This document shows positions 43,725 through 52,663 of a stretch of DNA of 56,138 bases, one piece after another. Below the pieces are notes generated by a model, which did no database searches, was not told where the DNA came from, and was given only the letters and a program-made list of their open reading frames with translations. Within the stretch, counting starts at the first letter, position 1. Each line of letters begins with the position of its first letter. The position numbers were made by a program, and so were the translations under genes. The DNA lies in assembly GCA_964550025.1 (NCBI GenBank), contig CAZJYI010000069.1, positions 1 through 56,138 on the forward strand, written 5' to 3'. This stretch comes from CAZJYI01 sp964550025. GTDB lineage: Bacteria; Verrucomicrobiota; Kiritimatiellia; UBA8416; CAYOBW01.

Positions 43725-46325
43725 ATGGCAAAACGTGCAGCACGAAAAGCGGACAGAGGCGGCGGGGACGACGCCTGCCGTGCGGACATCGACAGGTTGG
43801 TGGCACGGGCACAGGAAGCGGCAGCGAAGTTTCTGGAGCTCGGACAGGAAGAGGTCGACACGATCGTGCAGGCCATGGCCCGCGCGGGTGAAGCCGAACG
43901 TCTCTCACTCGCCCGGCTTGCGGTCGAAGAGACCGGCATGGGGGTGTTTGAAGACAAGGTCATCAAGAACCAGTTTGCGACCGAGTACATCTACAACGAC
44001 ATCCGCGACGTCAGGACCGTCGGCGTTATCAGCCGCGACCCGCAGATGGGCATTACGCAGATCGCGGAGCCGGTGGGCCCGATCGCGGCCGTGACACCGG
44101 TGACGAACCCCACGTCGACAGTGATGTTCAAGTCGATCATTGCGCTCAAGACCCGCAATCCCGTCATCATCGCCGCGCACCCCAAGGCCATCCGTTGCAG
44201 CATCAAGGCCGCCCGGCTGCTGTACGAGGCGGCGCTGGCCTGCGGCGCCCCGGAGCATGCCATCCAGTGGATCGAGACGCCGTCGGTGGCGGGCACCAAC
44301 CATCTGATGGGGCACACGGGGGTCGCGCTCGTGCTGGCCACGGGCGGATCGGGCATGGTGCGGGCCGCCTACAGTTCCGGCACACCCGCGTTCGGTGTCG
44401 GCCCCGGCAATACGCCAGTCTTCATCGACAGGAGTGCGCGCGTCGACATGGCCGTCACGAGCGTGCTCATGTCCAAGACGTTCGACAACGGCACGATCTG
44501 CGCTTCGGAGCAATCGGTCGTGTGCCATGCGGACGTGGCCGACGAAGTGGAGGCACGCTTCGCGGAGAACGGCGCGTATTTCTGCACACCCAGGGAGGCC
44601 GAGAAACTGGCCGCGGTGGCCATCGATCCCAAGCGCCAGATGATGTCCGCGGCCGTCGTCGGACAGCCCGCGACGAAGATCGCGAAGATCGCCGGCATCA
44701 AGGTCCCGGATGGCACGAAGGTCCTGGCCGTACGGCTCAAGAAGGTGGGGGTCGAAGCTCCCCTCTCGCGCGAGAAGCTCAGCCCCATTCTCGGCTTCTA
44801 CCGCGCCGCCGACGCGGCGAAGGGACTCGCCCTTTGCCAGCAGATCCAGTCCTTCGGCGGCATGGGGCACACGGCCGTGCTCTATGCCGAGGACGGGGAC
44901 GTCCTGGACGCTTTCCAGCACGGGCTCAGCGCGGGACGCATCCTGGTGAACTCGCCCAGCGCGCACGGCGCCATCGGGGATATCTACAACCGCATCGGCC
45001 CGTCGCTCACCCTCGGCTGCGGCACCAAGGGCGGCAACATCACGACGTCGAACATTTCGGTCATGAACCTGCTGAACGTCAAGCAGGTCACGGAGCGCAA
45101 GATGAACATGCTTTGGATGCGGATCCCCGGGGAGATCTACTTCAACTTCGGCTGCCTGGAATACCTGCGCAGTATCGAAGCGGAGAACGTCGTCGTGGTC
45201 ACCGACCCGATCATGGTCAAGATCGGCAACGTCGACCGGGTAACCAAACTGCTCGAGAAGGTCCGGCACGTGCGCGTGTTTTCCGACGTCGAGCCGGATC
45301 CCTCGGTCGAGACAGTCATGGCCGGCAAGGCCTTCCTGGAGCTGCACCAGCCCGAGTACATCATTGCGCTGGGCGGCGGGTCGCCGATCGATGCCGCGAA
45401 GGGCATGTGGCTTTTCTACGAACATCCGGACACGCGATTCGAGGATCTCAAGCTCAAGTTCGCCGACATTCGGAAGCGCACGTACCAGTTCCCCACCCTG
45501 GGCAGGAAATGCCGCATGGTCGCCATCCCGACCACGAGCGGGACGGGCAGTGAAGTCACGGCTTTCGCCGTGATCACGGACAAGCAGCGGGGCATCAAGT
45601 ACCCGTTGGCCGACTACGCCATCACGCCCAACGTGGCCATCGTCGACCCGGAACTGGCCGTCACCATGCCGCCGAGCGTAACGGCCGATACCGGCCTGGA
45701 CGTGCTCACGCACGCCATCGAGGCCTACGTGTCCGTGTGCGCAAGCGACTACACCGATCCGCTTGCCCTGCAGGCCATCAAGCTGGTGTTCGGCTTTCTC
45801 GAGCGCGCGGTGGCGGACGGCGAGGACCGCGAGGCCCGGGAGCGCATGCACAACGCCTCATGCATCGCGGGCCTGGCGTTCACCAACGCCTTTCTCGGGA
45901 TCAACCACAGTCTTGCGCACATCCTGGGCGGCCGCTTTCACATTCCCCACGGGCGATCGAACGCGGTGCTGCTGCCGCACGTCATCGCGTACAATGCGGC
46001 CAAGCCATCGAAGTTCACGTCGTTCCCGAACTACGAGAAACACGTGGCGGACTGCAAGTACGCGGAGATTGCCGCTGCCATCGGTTCGGGCGGCAAGACC
46101 GTCGAGGAGGGCGTGCAGAACCTGATCGAGCGCGTGCGCGCCTTGATTGCGGCAGTGGGGATTCCGCTTTCGCTGAAGGAGGCCGGCGTGGACCGCGAGG
46201 CCTTCATGCTCCAGGTGCTGGACATGGCCTACATCGCCTTCGACGACCAGTGCACCGGCGCCAACCCGCGCTACCCCCTGGTGCGGGAGCTCGAGGAGAT
46301 CTACAGAAACGCCTACGGGGAGTGA
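43725..46325 (+). CDS. adhE: Bifunctional acetaldehyde-CoA / alcohol dehydrogenase
   Basis: An 866-residue AdhE that reduces acetyl-CoA to ethanol in two NADH-dependent steps, the main electron sink of ethanol fermentation. The N-terminal aldehyde dehydrogenase has TPVTNPTSTVMFKS, FGVGPGNTPVF and the catalytic Cys in GTICASEQSVV (about residue 260). The C-terminal Fe-dependent alcohol dehydrogenase begins near residue 450 and shows LGGGSPIDAAKGMW, IPTTSGTGSEVTAF and the metal ligands in TGLDVLTHAIEAY and NHSLAHILGG...PHGRSN. Length is as in the family. Strong Shine-Dalgarno and promoter point to high expression. A redox-sensing Rex site could not be identified. Confidence 0.96.
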   Translation: MAKRAARKADRGGGDDACRADIDRLVARAQEAAAKFLELGQEEVDTIVQAMARAGEAERLSLARLAVEETGMGVFEDKVIKNQFATEYIYNDIRDVRTVGVISRDPQMGITQIAEPVGPIAAVTPVTNPTSTVMFKSIIALKTRNPVIIAAHPKAIRCSIKAARLLYEAALACGAPEHAIQWIETPSVAGTNHLMGHTGVALVLATGGSGMVRAAYSSGTPAFGVGPGNTPVFIDRSARVDMAVTSVLMSKTFDNGTICASEQSVVCHADVADEVEARFAENGAYFCTPREAEKLAAVAIDPKRQMMSAAVVGQPATKIAKIAGIKVPDGTKVLAVRLKKVGVEAPLSREKLSPILGFYRAADAAKGLALCQQIQSFGGMGHTAVLYAEDGDVLDAFQHGLSAGRILVNSPSAHGAIGDIYNRIGPSLTLGCGTKGGNITTSNISVMNLLNVKQVTERKMNMLWMRIPGEIYFNFGCLEYLRSIEAENVVVVTDPIMVKIGNVDRVTKLLEKVRHVRVFSDVEPDPSVETVMAGKAFLELHQPEYIIALGGGSPIDAAKGMWLFYEHPDTRFEDLKLKFADIRKRTYQFPTLGRKCRMVAIPTTSGTGSEVTAFAVITDKQRGIKYPLADYAITPNVAIVDPELAVTMPPSVTADTGLDVLTHAIEAYVSVCASDYTDPLALQAIKLVFGFLERAVADGEDREARERMHNASCIAGLAFTNAFLGINHSLAHILGGRFHIPHGRSNAVLLPHVIAYNAAKPSKFTSFPNYEKHVADCKYAEIAAAIGSGGKTVEEGVQNLIERVRALIAAVGIPLSLKEAGVDREAFMLQVLDMAYIAFDDQCTGANPRYPLVRELEEIYRNAYGE

Positions 46326-46371
46326 CCGTACCCGTACAGACCATTCACGCATAGCGAGAGGAAGACCAGTC

Positions 46372-46764
46372 ATGGCGGATAAGACCATCTTTGCAGTCGA
46401 CGACGAACAGGACAACCTGACGTTCATCAGTGCCGTCATAGCCGAGGCCGGCTACCAGGCGGAGACCTTCACCGACGGAACCGTCGCTCTCGAGAAGATG
46501 AAGGCCGCCCCTCCGGCCATGGTCTTCCTGGATGTACAGATGCCGGCCATCAACGGCTTCCAGGTGCTGGAGGCCATCCGCGGGACGGAAGCGCTGGCGA
46601 GCACGCCGGTCGTCTTCCTTTCCGCGATCGGCGCGCTGACCGGCGAGGAGTACGACGTCGACACGATCGAGGCGCGCTACGGCGTACGGCCGGACGGGTT
46701 CCTGTCCAAACCCATCGACGCGGAGAAGATCTCCGCCGAAATCCAGAGATTCCTCGGGCAATGA
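46372..46764 (+). CDS. Single-domain response regulator
   Basis: A 130-residue receiver without output domain. The acidic pair is in FAVDDEQD, the phospho-acceptor Asp in MVFLDVQMPAING, the Ser in VVFLSAIGA and the Lys in FLSKPIDAEKI. GAGAGGAAG precedes the ATG. It lies 46 bp after adhE, so it may be co-transcribed with it. Its last codon overlaps the epimerase start as ATGA. It resembles the receiver at 15278-15679, and the kinase at 15642 could be shared, but this is not shown by the sequence. Confidence 0.92.
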   Translation: MADKTIFAVDDEQDNLTFISAVIAEAGYQAETFTDGTVALEKMKAAPPAMVFLDVQMPAINGFQVLEAIRGTEALASTPVVFLSAIGALTGEEYDVDTIEARYGVRPDGFLSKPIDAEKISAEIQRFLGQ

Positions 46765-47702
46765 CGGCGGGCAAGGACGTCTACCTGGTCACGGGCGGAT
46801 GCGGATTCATCGGGTCGCACATCGTGGAAGCTCTGGCCGCCGAAGGACACGCCGTGCGCGTGTTCGACAACCTGTCTTCCGGCTACCGGCGCAACATCGA
46901 GAACGTGGCGGGCGACGTGCTGTTTGTCGAGGGCGACATCCGCGACGTTGCGGCGATCGATGCCGCCACGGACGGCGTGGATTATGTTTTCCACGAGGCC
47001 GCACTGGTGTCCGTGTTCGACTCGGTCGCACGCCCGGCAGACAACAACGACATCAACATCACCGGAACGCTCAACGTTCTCGAGGCGGCGCGAAAGCACG
47101 GCGTCAGACGCATCGTCATGGCCAGTTCGGCAGCCGTCTACGGCAACGACCCCGCGCTGCCCAAGCGCGAAGACATGATGCCCCGGCCCGAGTCCCCCTA
47201 CGCCGTCGGCAAAATCGTGGGGGAATACTACTTCAGCGTCTACCACAAGCTCCACGGAATGGAAACGGTCGCGCTGCGCTACTTCAACGTCTACGGCCCG
47301 CGCCAGGACCCGTCGTCGATGTACTCGGGGGTGATCTCGAAGTTCACCGACGTGCTGCGCGGCGGGGGTACGCCAACCGTGTTCGGCGACGGACGGCAGA
47401 CGCGGGATTTCGTCTTCGTCAAGGATGTCGTGCAGGCCAACCTGCTGGCCATGCGTTCCGACAGGGCGGGCGCCGGGGGCGTCTTCAATGTGGGTACGGG
47501 CAGGCAGGCGTCGCTGCTCGACCTGCTCTCGGTGCTCGGGGAACTGACGGGACGGGACGTCGAGCCCGCGTTTGCCGACACGCGCGCGGGCGACATCCGC
47601 CATTCCGTCTCGGCCATCGACAGTGCACGTGACACGCTCGGCTACGCGCCTCAGTTCAGCCTGCGGGAAGGCCTGCAGGCCCTGCTGGAGCACAACGCCT
47701 GA
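46761..47702 (+). CDS. NAD-dependent sugar-nucleotide epimerase/dehydratase
   Basis: A 313-residue extended SDR enzyme of the UDP-glucose 4-epimerase group. The NAD-binding motif is VTGGCGFIGSHIVE, the active-site Ser-Ser is in VMASSAAVYGND, and the Tyr-Lys pair in ESPYAVGKIVGE. Downstream motifs RYFNVYGPRQDPSSMYSGV and TRDFVFVKDVVQANLLA are typical of the GalE/WbpP branch. It makes sugar nucleotides for surface polysaccharide, but the exact sugar cannot be read by eye. It is translationally coupled to the response regulator. Confidence 0.88.
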   Translation: MTAGKDVYLVTGGCGFIGSHIVEALAAEGHAVRVFDNLSSGYRRNIENVAGDVLFVEGDIRDVAAIDAATDGVDYVFHEAALVSVFDSVARPADNNDINITGTLNVLEAARKHGVRRIVMASSAAVYGNDPALPKREDMMPRPESPYAVGKIVGEYYFSVYHKLHGMETVALRYFNVYGPRQDPSSMYSGVISKFTDVLRGGGTPTVFGDGRQTRDFVFVKDVVQANLLAMRSDRAGAGGVFNVGTGRQASLLDLLSVLGELTGRDVEPAFADTRAGDIRHSVSAIDSARDTLGYAPQFSLREGLQALLEHNA

Positions 47703-47730
47703 ACAGCACAACAGCCCTCCCCTCCCCGTC

Positions 47731-47757
47731 GTCCCATAGGTCCCATACGTCCTATTC
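47731..47757. repeat. Nonamer array, GTCCCATAG family, containing the putP stop
   Basis: Three 9-bp units (GTCCCATAG, GTCCCATAC, GTCCTATTC) lie between the epimerase and putP. The third unit contains CTA at 47752-47754, which is the TAG stop codon of putP on the minus strand. This is the only array here seen to overlap the 3' end of a gene. Confidence 0.75.
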
Positions 47758-49206
47758 CCCCCTCCGCCCCGCCAAGCTCACCAGGACGATGGCGAGGAAC
47801 GACAGCGCCATCCCGGGAATGATCTCGTACAGGTCGAAGATGCCGCCGCTGACTTTGCCCCACAGGAGGACGGTCGTGCCGCCGACAACGATTCCGGCAA
47901 GAGCCCCGTTGCGTGTCGTTCTCTGCCAGAACAGGCTCACAATGAGGACAGGGCCAAAGGTCGCACCGAAACCGGCCCACGCGTAGGCCACGAGGGCAAG
48001 CACCATGCTGTCGCGATCGAGCGCCAGCGTCGAGGCGATAACGGCAATCAGCGCGACGGTGCCGCGTCCGATCCACACCATTCCGCGTTCCGTGGCACTT
48101 CTTCCCAGGAATGCCTTGTAGAAATCTCCGACCAGGACGGATGAGGACACCAGCAATTGCGAGTCGGCCGTACTCATGATGGCCGCCAGAATAGCCGCCA
48201 GGCAGATACCGGCGGGCACGGGATGCAGGAACGCGCGCACGAGGTGAATGAAGACCTTCTCCGTGTCGGCGCCCTCGAGAGGCGCGTCGGCAAAAGCGGC
48301 AATGCCCGCCAGTCCCACGACAACGGCGGCGGCGAGAGATATCGTCACCCACACCATGGCGATGCGCCGCGCCAGCGGGATCTCACGCGCGCTGCGAATG
48401 GCCATGAAGCGGCAGAGGATGTGCGGTTGGCCGAAGTAGCCGAGCCCCCAGCCCAGGCCGGAGAGGATCGCGATGAGGCCCAGGGGCTTCCCGGCCGTGT
48501 TTCTCAGCAGCGTGAGCAGCTCGGGGTTGATCTCGCGGATCTTGGCTACCGCGCCCGACCAGCCGTCCGTGGATTGCAGTGCAACGATCGGCACCAGGAC
48601 CAGCGCCAGCAGCATGAGCATGCCCTGGAAGCAGTCGGTCCAGCACACCGCCATGAACCCGCCAAGACAGGTGTAGGAGATAATGGCAGCCGCGCCGATG
48701 AGCACGGCCAGGCGATAGTCGACGTTGAAAATGGACTCGAAGAGTTTTCCGCCCGCCACGAGGCCGGAGGTCGTGTAGATAAGGAAGAAGACCAGGATGA
48801 ATATACCGGAAACCCACCGCAGCAGGTGCGACCGGTCGTTGAAGCGGTGTTCCAAGTACGCCGAAATGGTGAGTGAGTCGTTGGCTTCGGCGGTCTGGAC
48901 GCGCAGGCGCGGCGCCACCACGAGCCAGTTGAGGTATGTCCCCGCCAGAAGCCCAACGGCTATCCACACCGCCCCCAGCCCGCTGACGTATGCCGCGCCG
49001 GGAAGCCCGAGAAGCAGCCACCCGCTCATGTCGGAGGCCTGCGCGCTCAGGGCCGCGGCAAAGCTCCCCAGCCGGCGCCCCCCGAGAATGTAGTCGGAAA
49101 GGTCCTTTGTCCGCAGACACGCGATCACGCCAATCCCGAGCATGGCGAGAAGGTACGCCACAAAGGTGCCGACGATGGCGGCGTCAGCGTAGAGCATCAT
49201 TCCCAT
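47752..49206 (-). CDS. putP: Sodium:proline (solute:sodium) symporter
   Basis: A 484-residue SSS-family transporter with about 13 membrane spans. PutP hallmarks are DYILGGRRLGSFAAALSAQAS, DMSGWLLLGLPGAAYV, SLTISAYLEHRF, FGQPHILCRFMA, and AAILAAIMSTADSQLLVSSS with the Na+-site Ser/Thr residues. The substrate is probably proline or a similar amino acid. I chose the ATG at 49206 (AAGGGA upstream); 49200 and 49197 are also in frame. It follows the HPr gene by 14 bp in one transcript. Confidence 0.9.
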   Translation of the reverse strand: MGMMLYADAAIVGTFVAYLLAMLGIGVIACLRTKDLSDYILGGRRLGSFAAALSAQASDMSGWLLLGLPGAAYVSGLGAVWIAVGLLAGTYLNWLVVAPRLRVQTAEANDSLTISAYLEHRFNDRSHLLRWVSGIFILVFFLIYTTSGLVAGGKLFESIFNVDYRLAVLIGAAAIISYTCLGGFMAVCWTDCFQGMLMLLALVLVPIVALQSTDGWSGAVAKIREINPELLTLLRNTAGKPLGLIAILSGLGWGLGYFGQPHILCRFMAIRSAREIPLARRIAMVWVTISLAAAVVVGLAGIAAFADAPLEGADTEKVFIHLVRAFLHPVPAGICLAAILAAIMSTADSQLLVSSSVLVGDFYKAFLGRSATERGMVWIGRGTVALIAVIASTLALDRDSMVLALVAYAWAGFGATFGPVLIVSLFWQRTTRNGALAGIVVGGTTVLLWGKVSGGIFDLYEIIPGMALSFLAIVLVSLAGRRGE

Positions 49207-49220
49207 CCCCAATCCCTTTT

Positions 49221-49520
49221 CTACGAACTGCCGCCGTCCTCCGCGCCGTCTCGCGGCGGGAAATCGAAATGCGTTTCGAACAGCTCGACAAGCGTGCGGC
49301 ACATGCCTTCCTCATCGGGGCCGGAAACGCTGACTGTGACGTCTGTACCCTGGATCAGGCCTAGCGATATCAACTCCAGCACGGACTTCAGGCGCGCCTC
49401 CCCCGCGGGGGCCGTAACCGTGATGTCACCCGGGTAGTCCTTGGTCGCATTGAGGATTGCGGCAGAGGGACGGCAATGAATCCCCATCTCGTTCTGCACC
49501 GTCGCCGTCAGCTCGATCAT
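49221..49520 (-). CDS. HPr-family phosphocarrier
   Basis: A 99-residue HPr domain. The phosphorylated His is in MGIHCRPSAAI, where the usual residue after His is Ala and here is Cys. The regulatory Ser position is in RLKSVLELISLGL. An acidic tail of about 12 residues follows the domain. The start at 49520 has GGAG nearby; a GTG at 49529 is in frame. HPr carries phosphate from enzyme I or acts as a regulator after HPr kinase action. No PTS gene is in the window, so a regulatory role is possible. It is the first gene of a two-gene unit with putP. Confidence 0.88.
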   Translation of the reverse strand: MIELTATVQNEMGIHCRPSAAILNATKDYPGDITVTAPAGEARLKSVLELISLGLIQGTDVTVSVSGPDEEGMCRTLVELFETHFDFPPRDGAEDGGSS

Positions 49521-49595
49521 GATACGCACTCCGTTCCTGACTGCCGGCGAGTATAGCAGACGGGAGAGAATCGGCCAGCGGAATCATGCGGGGCG

Positions 49596-50924
49596 TCAGG
49601 GGCGTTCCGACTCCGGCACGTGGACAACCGTCAGCGCGCAGGTGTTGAAGCGCAGCTTCCCGCGCTCCTTTCCGCCCCGGTTCCCGTGCCACGTGATGTA
49701 GACCTTGTCCCCTCCGGGCGAGACGGCGGTAGCGTAGGTTCCCATGGGGACAAACCCGACGGCTCGCTCATAGAAGGGATGCAGAAACGCGATCACCTTG
49801 ATCCGCTTCGCTTGAACGTCGTACTGAACCAACGGTGCGCCGTCACGGTAGCCGCCGCCATGCGCGCCGGGCACGTAGTACAGGTAGCGCTCGGTCTTCG
49901 GATCCATGTCGATCGACGCAATGTAGGCCTCGCGCCCCGGCACGAGAGGCCCCAGTGCTTCCGCCGTTTCGGTCTCTGTGTGAAAGACCCAAAGCGCGTT
50001 GCCGTCCACGGTGTAGACGCGTCCGTCCGAGGATTCCCGTGTGGCGGACCGCAAGCCGACCCGGGCGTCGATCTTGCGCGGCTCCCCCGGGTGCTCCGGA
50101 TCGAATCGAACCAGCTCTTTGACCTGCCCACGGCCTCCTTCCCGGTGGAAGTAGACACGCCCGGTTGAACGGGCAAAGATCAGGTACCGGTATGGGCCGT
50201 AGTCGTCGGTATACAGGATCCGGCGTTTCGCCACGTCGTAGACCAGGAACTTGACCCGTTTGACCCGGCGATCCCCATCCGCCGTGCCCCCGTAGAAGAT
50301 GAGACGCTGCGGATCGAGGAGCCCGGTCGGCAGCGTCTGGTTCGGAAGCGGCGCTTCGGCCACGACCTCGCCCCTGCCCGCCTCGGGATGGCAGCGCAGG
50401 ATCCATCCGCCGGTAAAGTGGTTCTCCGGCGTGGTCGCCCTCGTGCTTCCGCGATGGGTGGAGAAGTAGAGCCAGCCGTCGCTACCGAGGTCGATGCGGC
50501 TGTGGATCTTGCCGGGCGTGTACCAGCCGGCGGGGCGCGCCAGAATGCCGCGCACGTCCGTCAGCAGGCGCAACGTCTTCCGGGTGGAATCGTATGCGTA
50601 CACGTAGGCGTTGCCCTCGGGAGCAAGATGGTCGCCGATCGACGTGAAGAACGTGTCGCCCACGGCCAGGCCGTCCCCCCAGACCGACCAGGGATTCCCG
50701 GCGTAGGTCTGCGCGTCGAAGTAGAGGAAGTCAACGGTCGGCGGCGTGCGGGCAACCGTTGCGCCCGGATTCAACTCCGTTGTGGCCGTGACAAACGCCT
50801 GGTCCGTATCGGTTCGAACGGCCCGGCCGCCCGGCAGGACGGGCGGCCACGCCAGGCCGGCCGCCCCGGCGGGAACGGCGAACCATGTCAGCAGGAGGCC
50901 CGTGCAAAGTCGCCGCGTTTTCAT
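49596..50924 (-). CDS. Secreted beta-propeller-like protein of unknown function
   Basis: A 442-residue protein with a signal peptide (LCTGLLLTWFAVPAGA). It has repeated propeller-like blades (GNAYVYAYDSTRKTLRLLTD, GWLYFSTHRGS, RVYFHREGG, RVYTVDGNALWVFHTETE, YLYYVPGAHGGGYRDG). The texture is that of WD40/YVTN-like repeats with no catalytic residues recognisable. Its ATG overlaps the TGA of the upstream FG-GAP gene, so the two are translationally coupled and probably exported together. A role in polysaccharide binding or breakdown is plausible from context only. Confidence 0.7.
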   Translation of the reverse strand: MKTRRLCTGLLLTWFAVPAGAAGLAWPPVLPGGRAVRTDTDQAFVTATTELNPGATVARTPPTVDFLYFDAQTYAGNPWSVWGDGLAVGDTFFTSIGDHLAPEGNAYVYAYDSTRKTLRLLTDVRGILARPAGWYTPGKIHSRIDLGSDGWLYFSTHRGSTRATTPENHFTGGWILRCHPEAGRGEVVAEAPLPNQTLPTGLLDPQRLIFYGGTADGDRRVKRVKFLVYDVAKRRILYTDDYGPYRYLIFARSTGRVYFHREGGRGQVKELVRFDPEHPGEPRKIDARVGLRSATRESSDGRVYTVDGNALWVFHTETETAEALGPLVPGREAYIASIDMDPKTERYLYYVPGAHGGGYRDGAPLVQYDVQAKRIKVIAFLHPFYERAVGFVPMGTYATAVSPGGDKVYITWHGNRGGKERGKLRFNTCALTVVHVPESERP

Positions 50925-52510
50925 ATGCTTATCACCACTTTCCGGTCGGCCTTCACGTTTTCGCGTGCCACGACGGTCCCGTCCGGCAGCATCACCCGCA
51001 CCTGTACCGTCTCCGTCTGTCCCAACCCGAAGTGCAGTATGGGCGGCTGCCCGCTGGCATAGCCGTACCCGACCGACATCTCGCGAACACCCAGCATGGT
51101 CGGCCCATCACTCACCGTCACTTCGGCGCCAATGCCCGCACGGTTCACGCCTCTACGGCAGACCAGTTCGACCTCGAGCCAGTTCCCGGCAGGCGTCACG
51201 TTCCGCAACAGGCGGCAGTGGTTGTCCTCGAACCAGTTCACCAGGAACAGGTCGACGCGGCCGTCGCCGTCGTAGTCCGCCGATGGGCCGGCTGGGAAGT
51301 AGACAATGCGGTCGTCCTTTCCGGGAACGGGCGCCGCGAACACGGGGAGACCGTCACGAACGCCCAGGTGGCGATAGATCAGCGGCGTCACCCGTCCGGC
51401 AGGATCTACCCAGCCGGAGGAAAAGTAGAGATCGGGATAGCCGTCGTTGTCGAAATCCTGAATCTCCACGTGGGGGCACTTCTCCGGCCAATGGTCGGGG
51501 AGTCCGACGGCACGCGTAACATCCTCGAAGACGGGCGTACCGTTCTGCACGCCGCGATGCAGGAAGACGCGGTTGCGCGCCCTGTCGCCATGAATCCCGA
51601 TGACCAGGTCGGGCAGTCTATCGCGGTTGAGATCGCCGAAGACCGCCCCGCAGGGCCAGTCCTCGTTGTGGAGTGGGGTCCAGGCTAAAGTGCGGCGCAC
51701 AGATTCCGGCTCCGTCCATCGCCCGTCGGGGGCACTGACCCACATGCGGTTACTGTGCCCGAAAAACCAGTCCGGCTTCCGGTCGCCGTTCACATCACCC
51801 ACGGCAAGTCCCAGCCCGAAGACGTCTGAGGACAACCCGGCCTTGCGCGTTGCGTCCTCGAAGCGCAATCCGCCGAGGTTTCTGAACAGGGCGGAGCCGG
51901 GTTGCTTTGTGAAACGGTCCTCCACGACCAGCAGGTCCAACAGCCCATCCCCGTCGTAGTCGAGCACGCCGACGTTCCGAGCGCTGAGCAGAGACTCCGG
52001 CGTCGCCCCGGAATCGAGCAGGGGGCGGAGCGTGCCCTTGCGATTCTCAAAGAGCACGCTACGCGCGGATTTGGCCGAGGCCTGCGGCTCCGGTGTTCCC
52101 GGGCGCGTCTTGCCCCTGGCGTTGTTGGCCATGAATAGCTCCGGAAGACCGTCGTTGTTCAGGTCCGCGAAAACTGCGCCGCTCGTCCGGGCAAAGAGGC
52201 GTGTGGGGCCGTCTGCGACTCTAAACGTACCGTCGTCCAGGTTGACGAAGAGCTGACTGGGAACGGGTCTGCCGGGCGGGCCGTATGCGTCATTGGGGCG
52301 GTCTGCAAAGCCGCCGACATACAGATCGAGATCGCCGTCTCCATCCACGTCCCCCCACGCGGCGCCATGGCCGAGGATATGGGCCAGGGGCTCCCGCAAA
52401 CCGGATGCGACGGTCACATCCTCGAACTGAAACTGCGCGCAGGCGGACCCGGTCACCAGAATCACCACGCACGCTATGACTCGATTGAACAACACAGCAA
52501 CGGCCTCCAC
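50921..52510 (-). CDS. Secreted FG-GAP/VCBS repeat protein with ASPIC/UnbV domain
   Basis: A 529-residue exported protein. After a signal peptide ending near TGSACA, several FG-GAP/VCBS repeats bear calcium-binding Asp-rich loops (GDVDGDGDLDLYVGG, ADLNNDGLPELFMAN, DYDGDGLLDLLVV, DYDGDGRVDLFLV). The C-terminal ASPIC/UnbV domain reads RAGIGAEVTV, REMSVGYGYASGQPPILHFGLG and VRVMLPDGTVV. Such proteins form seven-bladed propellers at the cell surface. The start is a GTG at 52510, and the exact initiation site is uncertain. It is divergent from the dynamin-like gene. Confidence 0.85.
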   Translation of the reverse strand: MEAVAVLFNRVIACVVILVTGSACAQFQFEDVTVASGLREPLAHILGHGAAWGDVDGDGDLDLYVGGFADRPNDAYGPPGRPVPSQLFVNLDDGTFRVADGPTRLFARTSGAVFADLNNDGLPELFMANNARGKTRPGTPEPQASAKSARSVLFENRKGTLRPLLDSGATPESLLSARNVGVLDYDGDGLLDLLVVEDRFTKQPGSALFRNLGGLRFEDATRKAGLSSDVFGLGLAVGDVNGDRKPDWFFGHSNRMWVSAPDGRWTEPESVRRTLAWTPLHNEDWPCGAVFGDLNRDRLPDLVIGIHGDRARNRVFLHRGVQNGTPVFEDVTRAVGLPDHWPEKCPHVEIQDFDNDGYPDLYFSSGWVDPAGRVTPLIYRHLGVRDGLPVFAAPVPGKDDRIVYFPAGPSADYDGDGRVDLFLVNWFEDNHCRLLRNVTPAGNWLEVELVCRRGVNRAGIGAEVTVSDGPTMLGVREMSVGYGYASGQPPILHFGLGQTETVQVRVMLPDGTVVARENVKADRKVVISI

Positions 52511-52663
52511 TCGCGCTACAATACACCGGCATCAGGCAATCGGCAATGCCTTGTAAGCGCGCTGCGATCGCTCGCGCCAAGTTCTTGCCCAGACGCCCGT
52601 GCTCTGCTTAACTGTCTGACGACGGCTGGTCGAGAGGGCTGGTCGTACAACATTGAGGCGAGC

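Noticed and set aside
49596..52510. Integrin-like adhesin operon
   Set aside because: FG-GAP and propeller repeats alone do not show adhesion. The ASPIC/UnbV domain points to a common secreted PVC family of unknown role.
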